NCBI RefSeq assembly: GCF_001612805.1
Contig: NZ_BDBD01000026.1
Coordinates: 62,001 to 126,000 of the forward strand
Reading direction: 5' to 3'
Source: Nocardia coubleae NBRC 108252
Lineage (GTDB): Bacteria; Actinomycetota; Actinomycetes; Mycobacteriales; Mycobacteriaceae
Length of the DNA stretch: 64,000 bases
The position numbers and the translations under genes were made by a program. Positions 26,874 to 35,675 of this stretch are shown piece after piece. Under the pieces are notes generated by a model, which was not told the origin of the DNA, ran no database searches, and was given only the letters and a program-made list of their open reading frames with translations. The number at the start of each line of letters is the position of its first letter. Position 1 is the first letter of the stretch.

Positions 26874-27122
26874 TCACTTCATGTTCGGTAGATGTCGCGT
26901 GACAATCTCGCCGCGCGCCAGCTCCGCATCGGAGGCAATCAAGCGCCCGACCGTTTCCGGGTCGGACAGAATCTCGATCGTTTCCTCCATCGACGCGAGG
27001 TCGTCGACGGCCATCAACACTGCTGCAGGCTCGCCGTGCACAGTGATCGTCACCCGTTCGTGCTGGCCGCGAACCCGAGCGACCAGCTCCGAGAGCGTTG
27101 CTTTCGCTTCAGCCAGCTTCAT
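26874..27122 (-). CDS. Phd/YefM-type antitoxin, orphan
   Basis: An 82-residue protein with the Phd/YefM N-terminal fold: KLAEAKATLSELVARV, HERVTITVHGEPAAVLMAVDDL. The C-terminal tail is acidic and flexible, as needed to neutralise a toxin. No RelE/ParE/Doc-type toxin gene lies beside it. It follows the GgH gene by 32 bp on the same strand and may be read through from there. Confidence 0.72.
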   Translation of the reverse strand: MKLAEAKATLSELVARVRGQHERVTITVHGEPAAVLMAVDDLASMEETIEILSDPETVGRLIASDAELARGEIVTRHLPNMK

Positions 27123-27154
27123 AGTCGCAAGTCCATAATCCGCGTCGATGCAAG

Positions 27155-28495
27155 CTAGCCCAACCAGTCGAGGACCGAGGCGGCCGTCCAGGACTGTTGC
27201 ATGCTGCCGAGCGGGGCGCCGGTGAAGGGCTCGTAGTACTCGGCGAAGCTGCCGTCGGCGGCTTGGCGGAGGCCTTCGGCGCGCAGGAGGTAGGCGCGTT
27301 CGGCCCAGCCTCGGCGGGCGAACGCCCAGGAGAACAGCCAGCTCATGACCGGCCAGACGGGGCCGCGCCAGTATTCGCGGGGGCGGAAGTCCTTGGCGAC
27401 GGGGGAAGTCGACGGTGGCAGGGCGTAGCGCAGGTCGGGGTGGCCGCAGAAGCGTGGGCCCTCGAAGGTGTTGAGCAGGGCGCGTTCGGCGGGCCGGGAC
27501 AGGCCGCCCGAGATCAGCGGCGCGAACATGGCCAGCGTCTCGGTGTTGATCCACCGGCCCAACCGCACGTCGTAATCCTTTGCGGCACCGGTCCGTTCGT
27601 CGGCCGTGGCCGCCACGCCCTTGCGGAAGCGTGCCGCCCAGCCGTGCAGTTCACGCACATCGGAATGCGGTTGCTTGTACTCCTCGCCGATATCGGCGAG
27701 CACTTCGCAGGCCAGCGCGAAGATCGCGGAGACGAACACGTCCTCCACGGCGAAACTCATCACCGAGGTGAGCTGGAAGTCGTCGTAGTTGGCGCGCCGC
27801 ATCTGTTCGACCAGCCACAGGTACCGGTCGTACTCCCGGTCGCTCGGTCGTTGGGTCGGGTCGGAGATGATGGCCGTGTCGGCTCGGCGATACGGCGGAA
27901 GATCAACGCCGGGAACGACATTGGCGTAGGCGCGGTCCCAGCGTGGCGAGTTGTCCATGCCGGATTCCCACCCGTGGTACAGCGTGATCCGGCCGTTCTC
28001 CTTGGGGTCGCGCGCATGGGCGAGCCACCGGTGCCAGCGCACCAGATCCGGCCACCGCCGATTCAGGAACTCCTGCGCCACCGCCCGCGTGGAACGCCCG
28101 TGCCTGCGCGAATGGTCGAGAATGCGCTGCACGGCGATGGCATGGACGGGCGGCTGGGTGATGCCGGAGGTGTCGGGTCCCTCGGGGGCGTTGGCGGCCA
28201 GCCTGCGGCACTCCCAACGCGCGGGCCCGGGGAAATACCCGTCGACACCGTTGGCGAACACGATGTGCGGGATCATCCCGTTCTTCCACTGCGCCGACAG
28301 CAGCGTGTCGAGTTCGACGACCGCCCGCTCCACGCTCAACGGCGCGAGCCCGACCGCGACGAACGCCGCGTCCCAGCTCCACATGTGCGGATACAGGCGC
28401 GGCGCGGCACTGGTCATGGTGCCCAGGTCGTTGCCGCGCAGGAGGTAGGCGGCGCGTGCCGCGAGCTGCGTGGGGGTGAAACCCGGGTCGGTCAT
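27155..28495 (-). CDS. Glucosylglycerate hydrolase (GH63)
   Basis: A 446-residue cytoplasmic (alpha/alpha)6-barrel hydrolase. Length and motifs match the mycobacterial glucosylglycerate hydrolase: MWSWDAAFVAVGL, GWESGMDNSPRWD with catalytic Asp near 181, and AEYYEPFTG with catalytic Glu near 419. It would split 2-O-glucosylglycerate, a compatible solute made under nitrogen stress, into glucose and glycerate. Mannosylglycerate is an alternative substrate. A glycerate kinase gene is present at 44783-45907. Confidence 0.87.
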   Translation of the reverse strand: MTDPGFTPTQLAARAAYLLRGNDLGTMTSAAPRLYPHMWSWDAAFVAVGLAPLSVERAVVELDTLLSAQWKNGMIPHIVFANGVDGYFPGPARWECRRLAANAPEGPDTSGITQPPVHAIAVQRILDHSRRHGRSTRAVAQEFLNRRWPDLVRWHRWLAHARDPKENGRITLYHGWESGMDNSPRWDRAYANVVPGVDLPPYRRADTAIISDPTQRPSDREYDRYLWLVEQMRRANYDDFQLTSVMSFAVEDVFVSAIFALACEVLADIGEEYKQPHSDVRELHGWAARFRKGVAATADERTGAAKDYDVRLGRWINTETLAMFAPLISGGLSRPAERALLNTFEGPRFCGHPDLRYALPPSTSPVAKDFRPREYWRGPVWPVMSWLFSWAFARRGWAERAYLLRAEGLRQAADGSFAEYYEPFTGAPLGSMQQSWTAASVLDWLG

Positions 28496-28549
28496 CTCCC
28501 TATTCTGCGGCGGAGCAGCACCGATGGCATCCCGACATGACTGTGACGA

Positions 28550-29095
28550 TCAGTACCCGGTCTCGCGGGTGACATTCTGCGACGCCGTGCCGACCGAGCT
28601 GAGCATGGTGGTGATGCACAACCCGAGCACCAGGTTGATGACCGCCGTCGCGATCTTGGCCTCGATATCGGCGACGAAGGTGAACGGCAGGATCACCGCC
28701 ACGGCCGTGAGCAACAGGCAGATCCAGGTGAAGAACGTCATCGGACTAGGCATCGCCAGCAGCAGCACCATCAGCAGCGCGGTGGCCAGCAGGGCGGCAC
28801 CCGCGGCGGCGACGGCATACGACGTGGTGGAAACGGTGCCGTAGGCGCCCGCACCTTCCGGGGAGAGGATCGCGATGCCGAGCACACCGCGCACGAGCAT
28901 GATCGCGACGACCGCGAGCAGCGCGGCGACGACGGCCGTCCCGATGCCGCCCGCCCACAGCTTGCCCACATTCACCTTGGGCTCCTGGGGTTCGCCCGGC
29001 TGCGGGGCGTACTGGCCCTGGCCGTAGTGCGGCTGGCCCTGCTGCTGCGGATACTGCGGGTCCGAGGGTCCGTAGTTGTACCGGGGATCGGTCAT
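28550..29095 (-). CDS. DUF6069-type membrane protein
   Basis: A 181-residue protein. The N-terminal 40 residues are disordered and rich in Pro, Gln, Tyr and Gly. Four membrane segments follow (about 50-75, 90-112, 118-140, 148-170), the last region ending in a short polar tail. The arrangement matches a common actinobacterial membrane family without known function. It stands upstream of the GgH gene on the same strand, 54 bp apart. Confidence 0.75.
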   Translation of the reverse strand: MTDPRYNYGPSDPQYPQQQGQPHYGQGQYAPQPGEPQEPKVNVGKLWAGGIGTAVVAALLAVVAIMLVRGVLGIAILSPEGAGAYGTVSTTSYAVAAAGAALLATALLMVLLLAMPSPMTFFTWICLLLTAVAVILPFTFVADIEAKIATAVINLVLGLCITTMLSSVGTASQNVTRETGY

Positions 29096-29180
29096 AGTGC
29101 GACGGTACTAGTGCACGCCGACATCCGCCCGAGGAACGCACAGGTGTCGGCATCCGTACGCCGGATTAGCGTGGGGACCT

Positions 29181-29870
29181 ATGACGGTGACAAGTACTCC
29201 CGCCCCGATTGCCCTCATCACCGGCGCGAGCCGCGGCCTCGGCGCCGCCATCGCGCGCGACCTCGCCCCGACCTACGATCTGCTGCTCGGCGCCCGCTCC
29301 GCCGACTCGCTCATCCCGATCCTGGACGAGCTGCCGGGTGCGACCGGTTGGCCGGTGCCGCTCACCGACTATCCGGCTGTCGCCGAGGCCGCCGCACGCA
29401 TCGAGCGGCTCGATGTGCTCGTACACAACGCGGGCATCGCCGACCTCGGCACCGTCGCCGAATCCTCGCTCGACCAGTGGCGCAACACCCTCGAGGTGAA
29501 TCTGATCGCCGTCGCCGAGCTCACCAGGCTGCTGCTTCCCGCGCTGCGCGCCGCGAACGGGCATGTGGTGCTGATCAATTCGGGCGCGGGGCTGCGGGCC
29601 AACGCGGGCTGGGGTTCGTACGCGGCGAGCAAGTTCGGGTTGCGGGCCTTCGCGGACGCGTTGCGGCTGGAGGAGCCGCAGTTGCGCGTCACCTCGATAT
29701 TCCCCGGTCGCATCGATACGGATATGCAGCAGGCGATAGTGGCCGAGGAGGGGCGTGAGTATCGGCCCGAGGAATTTCTCACCGCCGAAACGGTGGCGCG
29801 AGCGGTGCGAAACGCCGTCGACACTCCGCGCGACGCGCATCCGACGGAGATCGTTCTTCGCCCGCGCTGA
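29181..29870 (+). CDS. Short-chain dehydrogenase/reductase
   Basis: A 229-residue classical SDR with the NAD(P)-binding motif TGASRGLG (14-21), the NAG motif (83-85), catalytic Ser134, Tyr147 and Lys151 (YAASK). The Arg in the first motif favours NADPH. It is a single gene, divergent from the DUF6069 protein. Substrate is unknown. Confidence 0.88.
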   Translation: MTVTSTPAPIALITGASRGLGAAIARDLAPTYDLLLGARSADSLIPILDELPGATGWPVPLTDYPAVAEAAARIERLDVLVHNAGIADLGTVAESSLDQWRNTLEVNLIAVAELTRLLLPALRAANGHVVLINSGAGLRANAGWGSYAASKFGLRAFADALRLEEPQLRVTSIFPGRIDTDMQQAIVAEEGREYRPEEFLTAETVARAVRNAVDTPRDAHPTEIVLRPR

Positions 29871-29895
29871 CGGTGACATAGCGGCTGGCGCCGCG

Positions 29896-29987
29896 GTTCT
29901 CGGCGCTTGACTCCGCCTCTTCCCTCCCTCCGGGCGCCCCTTCGTCGCATCTTCCGGTCAGTCCAGAGTCGGAGGCGCGCCGAGAAC
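29896..29987. repeat. Long palindromic intergenic element
   Basis: GTTCTCGGCGC (29896-29906) pairs perfectly with GCGCCGAGAAC (29977-29987) around a 70-base interior containing CCCCTTCGTCGC. The interior shares CCTTCGTCGC with the apex of the palindrome at 5580-5672. It follows the SDR stop by 25 bases and may end its transcript. Confidence 0.6.
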
Positions 29988-30107
29988 ACGACAGGGTTCG
30001 CGTAGGTGTTCGTCCCAAAGTAGTTCCTGGTTCTTCTCTTCGAGGGAATCTCGGGCTACCGTCCCGCTGAGCTGTGCCGATCGCATCCGGTCATGAGGAG
30101 GAGTGGA

Positions 30108-30911
30108 GTGGACAGACGTCGAATGCTGACCTTGCTCGCCGCGGGGACGGTCGGGGCACTGGCCGGTTGTGCCAGCGCGGGTGGCGAGACCGCGCCCGTC
30201 GGTGAGGCGGTCGTGCCGGTCCCACCGCCGCCCGCACCGACGCCGAAGCAACCGGTGCTGCCCCCGCCGCCGGGTGGTCCGAAGTCGATCATCGGCGCCG
30301 AGACGATCACCGCCCTGCCCGGTCAGGGCTCGAGCATGGCCCTCACCGTCGACGACGGCGCGAGCCCGGAGGTGGTCGGCGCCTACATCAAATGGGCCCA
30401 GGACACCGGCGCCCGCTTCACCTTCTTCGTCACCGGTTCGTTCGAGGCCTGGACCATCCACCGCGATGCCCTACGCCCGCTGGTCGACTCGGGCCAGATC
30501 CAGCTGGGCAATCACACCTGGAGCCACGAGGCACTCACCAAGATCGGCACCGACGGGGTCGTCGACCAGCTGAGCCGCACGAAAACCTTCCTGCGCAACA
30601 ACTTCGGTGTCGACGGCACCCCGTACTACCGTCCGCCCTTCGGCTACCACAACGCCACGGTCGACAAGATCGCCGCCGACCTCGGTTACACCGTGCCGAC
30701 CATGTGGTACGGCTCCCTGTCCGACTCCGGTCTCATCACCGAGGAGTACCTGATGGAATGCGCCCGAAAGTATTTCGCCGCGCAGACCATCATCATCGGC
30801 CACGCCAACTTCCCGCCGGTCACCCACTGCTACGGACAACTCGTCGACATCATCCGCGAGCGCAACCTGTCGCTGGTCACGCTGAACGACGTCCTGGAAG
30901 TCCGCAGCTGA
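30108..30911 (+). CDS. Polysaccharide deacetylase (NodB domain) lipoprotein
   Basis: Carbohydrate esterase family 4 protein, 267 residues from GTG 30108. AGGAGG lies about six bases upstream; an earlier in-frame ATG (30093) overlaps that site and is rejected. The signal peptide (RRRMLTLLAAG) has a lipobox LAGC (Cys21) and a possible twin Arg. A Pro-rich stalk precedes the NodB domain, which keeps TVDDG, HTWSH and RPPFGYHN, so the metal site and catalytic Asp look intact. It likely removes acetyl groups from peptidoglycan or another cell-wall glycan. Confidence 0.88.
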   Translation: MDRRRMLTLLAAGTVGALAGCASAGGETAPVGEAVVPVPPPPAPTPKQPVLPPPPGGPKSIIGAETITALPGQGSSMALTVDDGASPEVVGAYIKWAQDTGARFTFFVTGSFEAWTIHRDALRPLVDSGQIQLGNHTWSHEALTKIGTDGVVDQLSRTKTFLRNNFGVDGTPYYRPPFGYHNATVDKIAADLGYTVPTMWYGSLSDSGLITEEYLMECARKYFAAQTIIIGHANFPPVTHCYGQLVDIIRERNLSLVTLNDVLEVRS

Positions 30912-31009
30912 TGGGCGTGTTCCGGTGGACCTGGTTTCGCACGAACATGGGTAACTCGCCGGGAACGGGCTAACCCGCCACTGCACAAAAGCTTGCCGCG
31001 TCCCCGACT

Positions 31010-31045
31010 CTCCCCGGGCCTGAGTCTGGCCAAAAACCCGGGGAG
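31010..31045. terminator. Hairpin between deacetylase and leuS
   Basis: CTCCCCGGG (31010-31018) pairs with CCCGGGGAG (31037-31045). It lies between two convergent genes, five bases after the leuS stop on the minus strand. There is no T-run on the plus side. Confidence 0.45.
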
Positions 31046-31049
31046 GCGG

Positions 31050-33893
31050 TCACAGTACGATGTTGACCATCTTGCCGGGCACGACGATCACCTTGCGAGG
31101 AGCCGCGCCCTCGAGCAGCGCCACGACCTTCTCGTCGGCCAGCGCTGCCGCCTCGATCGCGGCCGGGTCGGCGTCGGCGGGCACCTGGATCCGGCTGCGC
31201 ACCTTGCCCTTCACCTGAATCGGGTACTCCACCGAATCAGCCACGAGCAGCGCCGGATCGGCGGTCGGGAACGGGCCGTGGGCTAGGGAAGTGTTGTGGC
31301 CCAGCCGCTCCCACAGTTCCTCGGCGATGTGAGGAGCCAGCGGAGCGAGCATCAAGACCAGGGGTTCCACGGCCGCGCGCGGTGCGCCGTCGGGGTAGTT
31401 CTTGGTCAGGTGGTTGGTCAGCTCGATCAGCTTCGCGCCCGCCGTGTTGTCGCGCAGGGCGGCCAGATCCTCGTCGACACCGGCGATGGTCCGGTGCACC
31501 AGCCGCAGCGTCTCGTCGGACGGTGCGGCATCGGTGGCCTTCACCGCGCCGGTTTCCTCGTCGACCACCAGTCGCCACACCCGCTGCAGGAAGCGGTGCG
31601 CGCCGACGACGTCCTTGGTCGCCCACGGACGTGAGGTGTCCAGCGGTCCCATCGACATCTCGTAGAACCGGAAGGTGTCGGCGCCGTACAGGTCGCACAT
31701 CTCGTCGGGGGAGATGGCGTTCTTCAGCGACTTGCCGATCTTGCCGTATTCCTGGGTGACCTCGATCTCGGCACCGTCGGGACCGGTCCAGAAGAACTTC
31801 GAGTCACGCTCCACCACCTCGGCGGCGGGCACGTACGCACCACGCTCGTCGGTGTAGGCGTAGCCCTGCACGTAACCCTGGTTGTAAAGGCGGCGGTAGG
31901 GCTCGCTGCTCGACACATCGCCCAGGTCGAACAGCACTTTCTGCCAGAACCGCGCGTAGAGCAGGTGCAGCACCGCGTGCTCCACACCGCCGACGTACAG
32001 GTCGACACCACCCGGGTCGTTCGGGCCGTGCTTGTCGGTGCGCGGGCCGAGCCAGTACTTCTCGTTCTCCTCGGCGCAGAACGTCTCGGTATTGGTCGGG
32101 TCGGCATAGCGCAGCTGGTACCAGGAGCTACCCGCCCAGTTGGGCATGACATTGGTGTCGCGGCGGTACTGCTTGGGGCCGTCGCCCAGGTCGAGTTCCA
32201 CGTTCACCCAGTCGGTGGCCTTGGCCAGCGGCGGGGACGGCTCGGAGTTCGCGTCGTCGGGATCGAAGGTGACCGGCGCGAAGTCCTCCATCTCCGGAAG
32301 TTCCACGGGCAGCATGGATTCCGGCAGGGCGTGTGCGACACCGTCGGCGTCGTAGACGATGGGGAACGGCTCACCCCAGTACCGCTGACGGGCGAACAGC
32401 CAGTCGCGCAGCTTGTACTGGATCTTCCCGGTGCCGTGGCCCTCGGCCTCCAGGCGACCGATCATGGCCGCCTTCGCCTCGTCGACCGAAAGTCCGTTCA
32501 GGAAGCCGGAATTCACCAGCTCGCCCTCACCCGACCAGGCCGCCTCGGTGATGTCGCCGCCGGAGATCACCTCGACGATCGGCAGGCCGAGGGTGGAGGC
32601 GAAGTCCCAGTCGCGCTGGTCGTGGCCGGGCACCGCCATGATGGCGCCGGTGCCGTAGCCGCTCAGCACGTAGTCGGCGATGAAGATCGGCACCTGGCTG
32701 CCGTCGGCGGGGTTGGTGGCGTAGGAGCCGAGGAAGACGCCGGTCTTCTCCTTGTTCTCCTGCCGCTCCAGATCCGACTTGGCCGCGATCGACTTCCGGT
32801 ACGCCGCAACGGCTTCCGCCGGGGTGGCGCTGTCGTTGGTCCAGCGGGCGTCGGTGTCGGCGGGCCAGGCGGCGGCGGTCAGCTTGTCGACCAGCTCGTG
32901 CTCCGGCGCGAGCACCACGTAGGTGGCGCCGAACAGGGTGTCGGGCCGGGTCGTGAACACCTCGATCGTCTCGCCCTCGGGGGCGTCGAAACGCACCTGC
33001 GCACCGCGCGAACGCCCGATCCAGTTGCGCTGCATGGACTTCACGTTGTCGGGCCAGTCCAGCTCGTCCAGGTCGTCGACGAGGCGGTCGGCGTAGGCGG
33101 TGATCCGCATCATCCACTGCCACATGCGCTTACGGAACACGGGGAAGTTGCCGCGTTCGCTTCGCCCCTCGGCGGTGACCTCTTCGTTGGACAGCACCGT
33201 GCCGAGGCCGGGGCACCAGTTGACGATCGAATCCGACTGGTAGACCAGGCGATACGAGTCCAGCAGGGCCGCACGCTCGGTGGCGCTCAGCGATGCCCAG
33301 TCGCCCTCGGGCACCGGACGCGCACCGCCGGCGAACTGCTCTTCCAGCTCGGCGATCGGCCGGGCGCGACCGGCCTCCTGGTCGTACCAGGCGTTGTAGA
33401 TGCGCAGGAAGATCCACTGCGTCCACCGGTAGTACTCGGGATCGGTGGTGGCGAAGGAGCGACGCGGGTCGTGGCCGAGGCCGAGCCGGTCCAGCTGACG
33501 CTGCATCGTCGCGATGTTCGACTCGGTGGTGACGCGCGGGTGCGCACCGGTCTGCACGGCGTACTGCTCGGCGGGCAGGCCGAAGGCGTCGTAGCCGAGC
33601 GCGTGCAGCACATTGCGCCCGCGCATGCGGTGGTAGCGGCCGAACACGTCGGTGGCGATGTAGCCGAGCGGGTGGCCCACGTGCAGGCCCGCGCCCGACG
33701 GGAACGGGAACATGTCCTGGATGAACAGCTTGTCGTCGGGGGTGTCGCCCGCGAGCGGCCCGACCGGGTTGGGCGCGTTGAAGGTGCCGCGTTCGGCCCA
33801 GGTGCGCTGCCAGCGCTGTTCGATACGCCCCGCCAGCTCGGCGTTGTACCGGTGCTGAGGTACGTCACTCTCGGTCGCACGAGTGTCCTGCAC
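31050..33893 (-). CDS. leuS: Leucyl-tRNA synthetase
   Basis: Charges tRNA-Leu with leucine. The 947-residue class I synthetase has the HIGH motif as HVGH near the N-terminus, a large CP1 editing domain in the middle, the KMSKS motif as KIGKS (in [10 protein letters not shown]) and a C-terminal anticodon-binding domain. GTG 33893 is chosen because AAGGCGGG precedes it and because the protein then aligns with mycobacterial LeuS; an ATG 13 codons upstream is possible. It is a single essential gene. Confidence 0.97.
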   Translation of the reverse strand: MQDTRATESDVPQHRYNAELAGRIEQRWQRTWAERGTFNAPNPVGPLAGDTPDDKLFIQDMFPFPSGAGLHVGHPLGYIATDVFGRYHRMRGRNVLHALGYDAFGLPAEQYAVQTGAHPRVTTESNIATMQRQLDRLGLGHDPRRSFATTDPEYYRWTQWIFLRIYNAWYDQEAGRARPIAELEEQFAGGARPVPEGDWASLSATERAALLDSYRLVYQSDSIVNWCPGLGTVLSNEEVTAEGRSERGNFPVFRKRMWQWMMRITAYADRLVDDLDELDWPDNVKSMQRNWIGRSRGAQVRFDAPEGETIEVFTTRPDTLFGATYVVLAPEHELVDKLTAAAWPADTDARWTNDSATPAEAVAAYRKSIAAKSDLERQENKEKTGVFLGSYATNPADGSQVPIFIADYVLSGYGTGAIMAVPGHDQRDWDFASTLGLPIVEVISGGDITEAAWSGEGELVNSGFLNGLSVDEAKAAMIGRLEAEGHGTGKIQYKLRDWLFARQRYWGEPFPIVYDADGVAHALPESMLPVELPEMEDFAPVTFDPDDANSEPSPPLAKATDWVNVELDLGDGPKQYRRDTNVMPNWAGSSWYQLRYADPTNTETFCAEENEKYWLGPRTDKHGPNDPGGVDLYVGGVEHAVLHLLYARFWQKVLFDLGDVSSSEPYRRLYNQGYVQGYAYTDERGAYVPAAEVVERDSKFFWTGPDGAEIEVTQEYGKIGKSLKNAISPDEMCDLYGADTFRFYEMSMGPLDTSRPWATKDVVGAHRFLQRVWRLVVDEETGAVKATDAAPSDETLRLVHRTIAGVDEDLAALRDNTAGAKLIELTNHLTKNYPDGAPRAAVEPLVLMLAPLAPHIAEELWERLGHNTSLAHGPFPTADPALLVADSVEYPIQVKGKVRSRIQVPADADPAAIEAAALADEKVVALLEGAAPRKVIVVPGKMVNIVL

Positions 33894-34062
33894 GGTCCCG
33901 CCTTCTTGTTCTCGCCGATCAGGGGTAAACATCGTCTAACAGGGTAGAACGTCGTAGCGAATTCATTTCCGAAGGGCTGCGCAGCGAGGCGCGCTGTGCG
34001 GCGGGTCACCTCGGCGGGGAGCACCGGATCGGTACTCGACAAGGGTGCGCTAGCCTGCATGA

Positions 34063-34470
34063 ATGGTCGTCGTCGCTCTTCTGCTCTTCGCGCTGGCCGC
34101 GGTCGCCATCACGACCGGTGTGCTCGGGCTGCTCGGCAAGTTGCCCCGCAATCGTTTCCTCGGTGTCACCACCGAGGCGGCCCTGCACAGCGACGACAAT
34201 TTCCGCATCGCCAACCGCATCGCCGCCCCCACCTCCGTCGGCGCCGGCGCCCTGCTGTTCGCCGGCGGCCTCGTGGTCCTGGTGGCGGGCGGTTTCGCCG
34301 CCCTCGGCGTAGCTGCCGCCGTCGCCGTGATCGCCATCTTCACCCTCGGCGCAGGCGCGAACGCCGCCGCCCGCACGGTAGAACCACTCCTGCCCCCCGC
34401 CCCGGTCGGCGGCTGTGGCTCCTCCTGCGGCAGCTGCTCCCTCCGCGACACCTGCGCCCCCGCCAACTGA
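34063..34470 (+). CDS. SdpI-family membrane protein with Cys-rich tail
   Basis: A 135-residue protein with three membrane segments (about 2-22, 62-80, 82-102). The loop after the first segment, LPRNRFLGVTTEAALHSDDN, carries the SdpI/YhfL signature. The C-terminus has four close cysteines (GGCGSSCGSCSLRDTC), unusual for the family, which could bind metal or form disulfides. SdpI of Bacillus gives immunity to the SDP killing peptide; that function is not established here. It is the first of three small membrane-protein genes in a row. Confidence 0.75.
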   Translation: MVVVALLLFALAAVAITTGVLGLLGKLPRNRFLGVTTEAALHSDDNFRIANRIAAPTSVGAGALLFAGGLVVLVAGGFAALGVAAAVAVIAIFTLGAGANAAARTVEPLLPPAPVGGCGSSCGSCSLRDTCAPAN

Positions 34471-34529
34471 TTCCTGGTCCCGCCGCCGCCCTTCCGGTAC
34501 AACGGAAGTAGGTACTTACCGGGGGGTTC

Positions 34530-34844
34530 ATGATGATTTTCGGAGTGGTGGTTCTCGTAGCGTTCGGTGGCGTGGTCGCCGTCAGCTTCATTCCTTGGCT
34601 CGGCATCGCCTTGTTCGTGCTCGCGGGGGTGCTGTTCGTCGTCGGCATCGTGCAGAGCAGGCGTGAGCGGGTCCTGTTGACGAAGCCGCAGGCTCGTCGT
34701 GCCGGCGCGGCGGGTGCCACTGGTGGCGGTTGGTCGGCGGCGGGATTCTTCGACTGGGGCGGTGGCGGCGGTGGTCACTCCGGAGATGGCGGCGGCGGTG
34801 GTGGCGGCTGCGGCGGCGGTGGTGGCTGCGGCGGCGGCAGCTGA
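34530..34844 (+). CDS. Small membrane protein with Gly/Cys-rich tail
   Basis: A 104-residue protein with two N-terminal membrane segments (about 3-20 and 24-42), a basic stretch (QSRRERVLLTKPQARR) and a tail almost entirely of glycine with a His and two Cys (GGGCGGGGGCGGGS). A G-rich site precedes a double ATG (34530 or 34533). The membrane anchor plus Gly/Cys tail resembles the architecture of actinobacterial TIGR04222-type proteins. Function is unknown. Confidence 0.65.
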   Translation: MMIFGVVVLVAFGGVVAVSFIPWLGIALFVLAGVLFVVGIVQSRRERVLLTKPQARRAGAAGATGGGWSAAGFFDWGGGGGGHSGDGGGGGGGCGGGGGCGGGS

Positions 34845-34895
34845 CCGGGTGGCGCTGCTAGTTCGCGGTAAGTGAATCGCAAGGTGGCGCACCTA

Positions 34896-34925
34896 GATTC
34901 GGGATCGAGAGGCAGATCCCGAATC
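34896..34925. promoter_or_regulatory. Perfect inverted repeat directly before a ribosome site
   Basis: GATTCGGGATC (34896-34906) and GATCCCGAATC (34915-34925) are perfect 11-base arms around an eight-base loop. The right arm abuts AGGAGG of the next gene. It is either an operator or an mRNA hairpin that affects translation. Confidence 0.65.
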
Positions 34926-34935
34926 AGGAGGAGCC

Positions 34936-35289
34936 ATGAGTTTTGTCGATCTCGTCGGCACGGTTCTCAGTGTTGGCGTCGCCGTACTGGTTGTGGCGAT
35001 GGTGGTGTTCGTTCCGCTGGCCATTCTCGCCGCGATCCTGCAGGCGGCGCTCGATTCGGGATCTCGGCAGTCTCCGCAGTACCGGCCGGGCCCGCGTCAG
35101 CGCCGGAATCGGAACGACCGCTGGTCCAGTGGTAGCGACTGGACCTACAACGGCGGTTATGCGGGTGGCTCGTCCAGCAGCTGGTCGGACGGCGGCGGTT
35201 CGTCGAGCAGCTGTGACTCCGGTTCGAGCTCGTCGAGCAGCTGCGGCGGGGGCAGCAGTAGCAGTTGCGGTGGGGGCGGCAGCTGCTGA
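34936..35289 (+). CDS. Small membrane protein with Ser/Gly/Cys-rich tail
   Basis: A 117-residue protein with one long N-terminal membrane segment (about 8-38), a basic middle (RPGPRQRRNRNDRW) and a tail dominated by Ser and Gly with four Cys, ending SSSSCGGGGSC. AGGAGGAG is an unusually strong ribosome site. Layout parallels the two preceding genes. It ends two bases before the cupin gene on the other strand. Function is unknown. Confidence 0.7.
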   Translation: MSFVDLVGTVLSVGVAVLVVAMVVFVPLAILAAILQAALDSGSRQSPQYRPGPRQRRNRNDRWSSGSDWTYNGGYAGGSSSSWSDGGGSSSSCDSGSSSSSSCGGGSSSSCGGGGSC

Positions 35290-35291
35290 AA

Positions 35292-35675
35292 TCAGCCGCC
35301 CGACGGCGGTGGCACCTGACGCGACAGCGGCGCACCCGCCGGGTTCACGTAGAGCACGAGGATGCGGACCTCGGTGGTCCCGTTGTTGCGGGCGACGTGG
35401 GCGTTGTCCGGCCCGCTCGGCTCGCGGAACAGCCGGAACCGGCGATATTCGGCGGGTCCGCGAGCAAGGTAGGGATGGTCGAGCACACCGCGGGTGACCA
35501 GCACGAACAATGTTCCGTCGTGGAAATGCCAGCCGCTGGTGCCGCCGGGAACGATACGGGTGCGGCGGACGACGATGTCGCGGCCCGCCAGCCGCAGGCG
35601 CAGCAGCGTACGGCTGGCGGTGCCGACCGCCGGAGCCGGGTTGGCGACGAACTCTCGGGTGCACCTGCGGATCAT
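35292..35675 (-). CDS. Cupin-domain protein, last gene of biosynthetic cassette
   Basis: A 127-residue single-cupin protein. The first motif is present (GGTSGWHFHDGTLFVLVTRG, His-x-His), and the second is weaker (PDNAHVARNNGTTEV, one His). Such proteins are small metal-dependent oxygenases, isomerases or cyclases. Its ATG overlaps the aminotransferase stop by four bases (ATGA). The protein probably modifies the cassette product; the reaction is unknown. Confidence 0.8.
   Translation of the reverse strand: MIRRCTREFVANPAPAVGTASRTLLRLRLAGRDIVVRRTRIVPGGTSGWHFHDGTLFVLVTRGVLDHPYLARGPAEYRRFRLFREPSGPDNAHVARNNGTTEVRILVLYVNPAGAPLSRQVPPPSGG

Noticed and set aside
30093-30107. ATG start for the deacetylase at 30093
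   Set aside because: It overlaps the AGGAGG ribosome site that serves GTG 30108.
31965-33947. 660-codon plus-strand frame opposite leuS
   Set aside because: Antisense shadow of a complete leucyl-tRNA synthetase.
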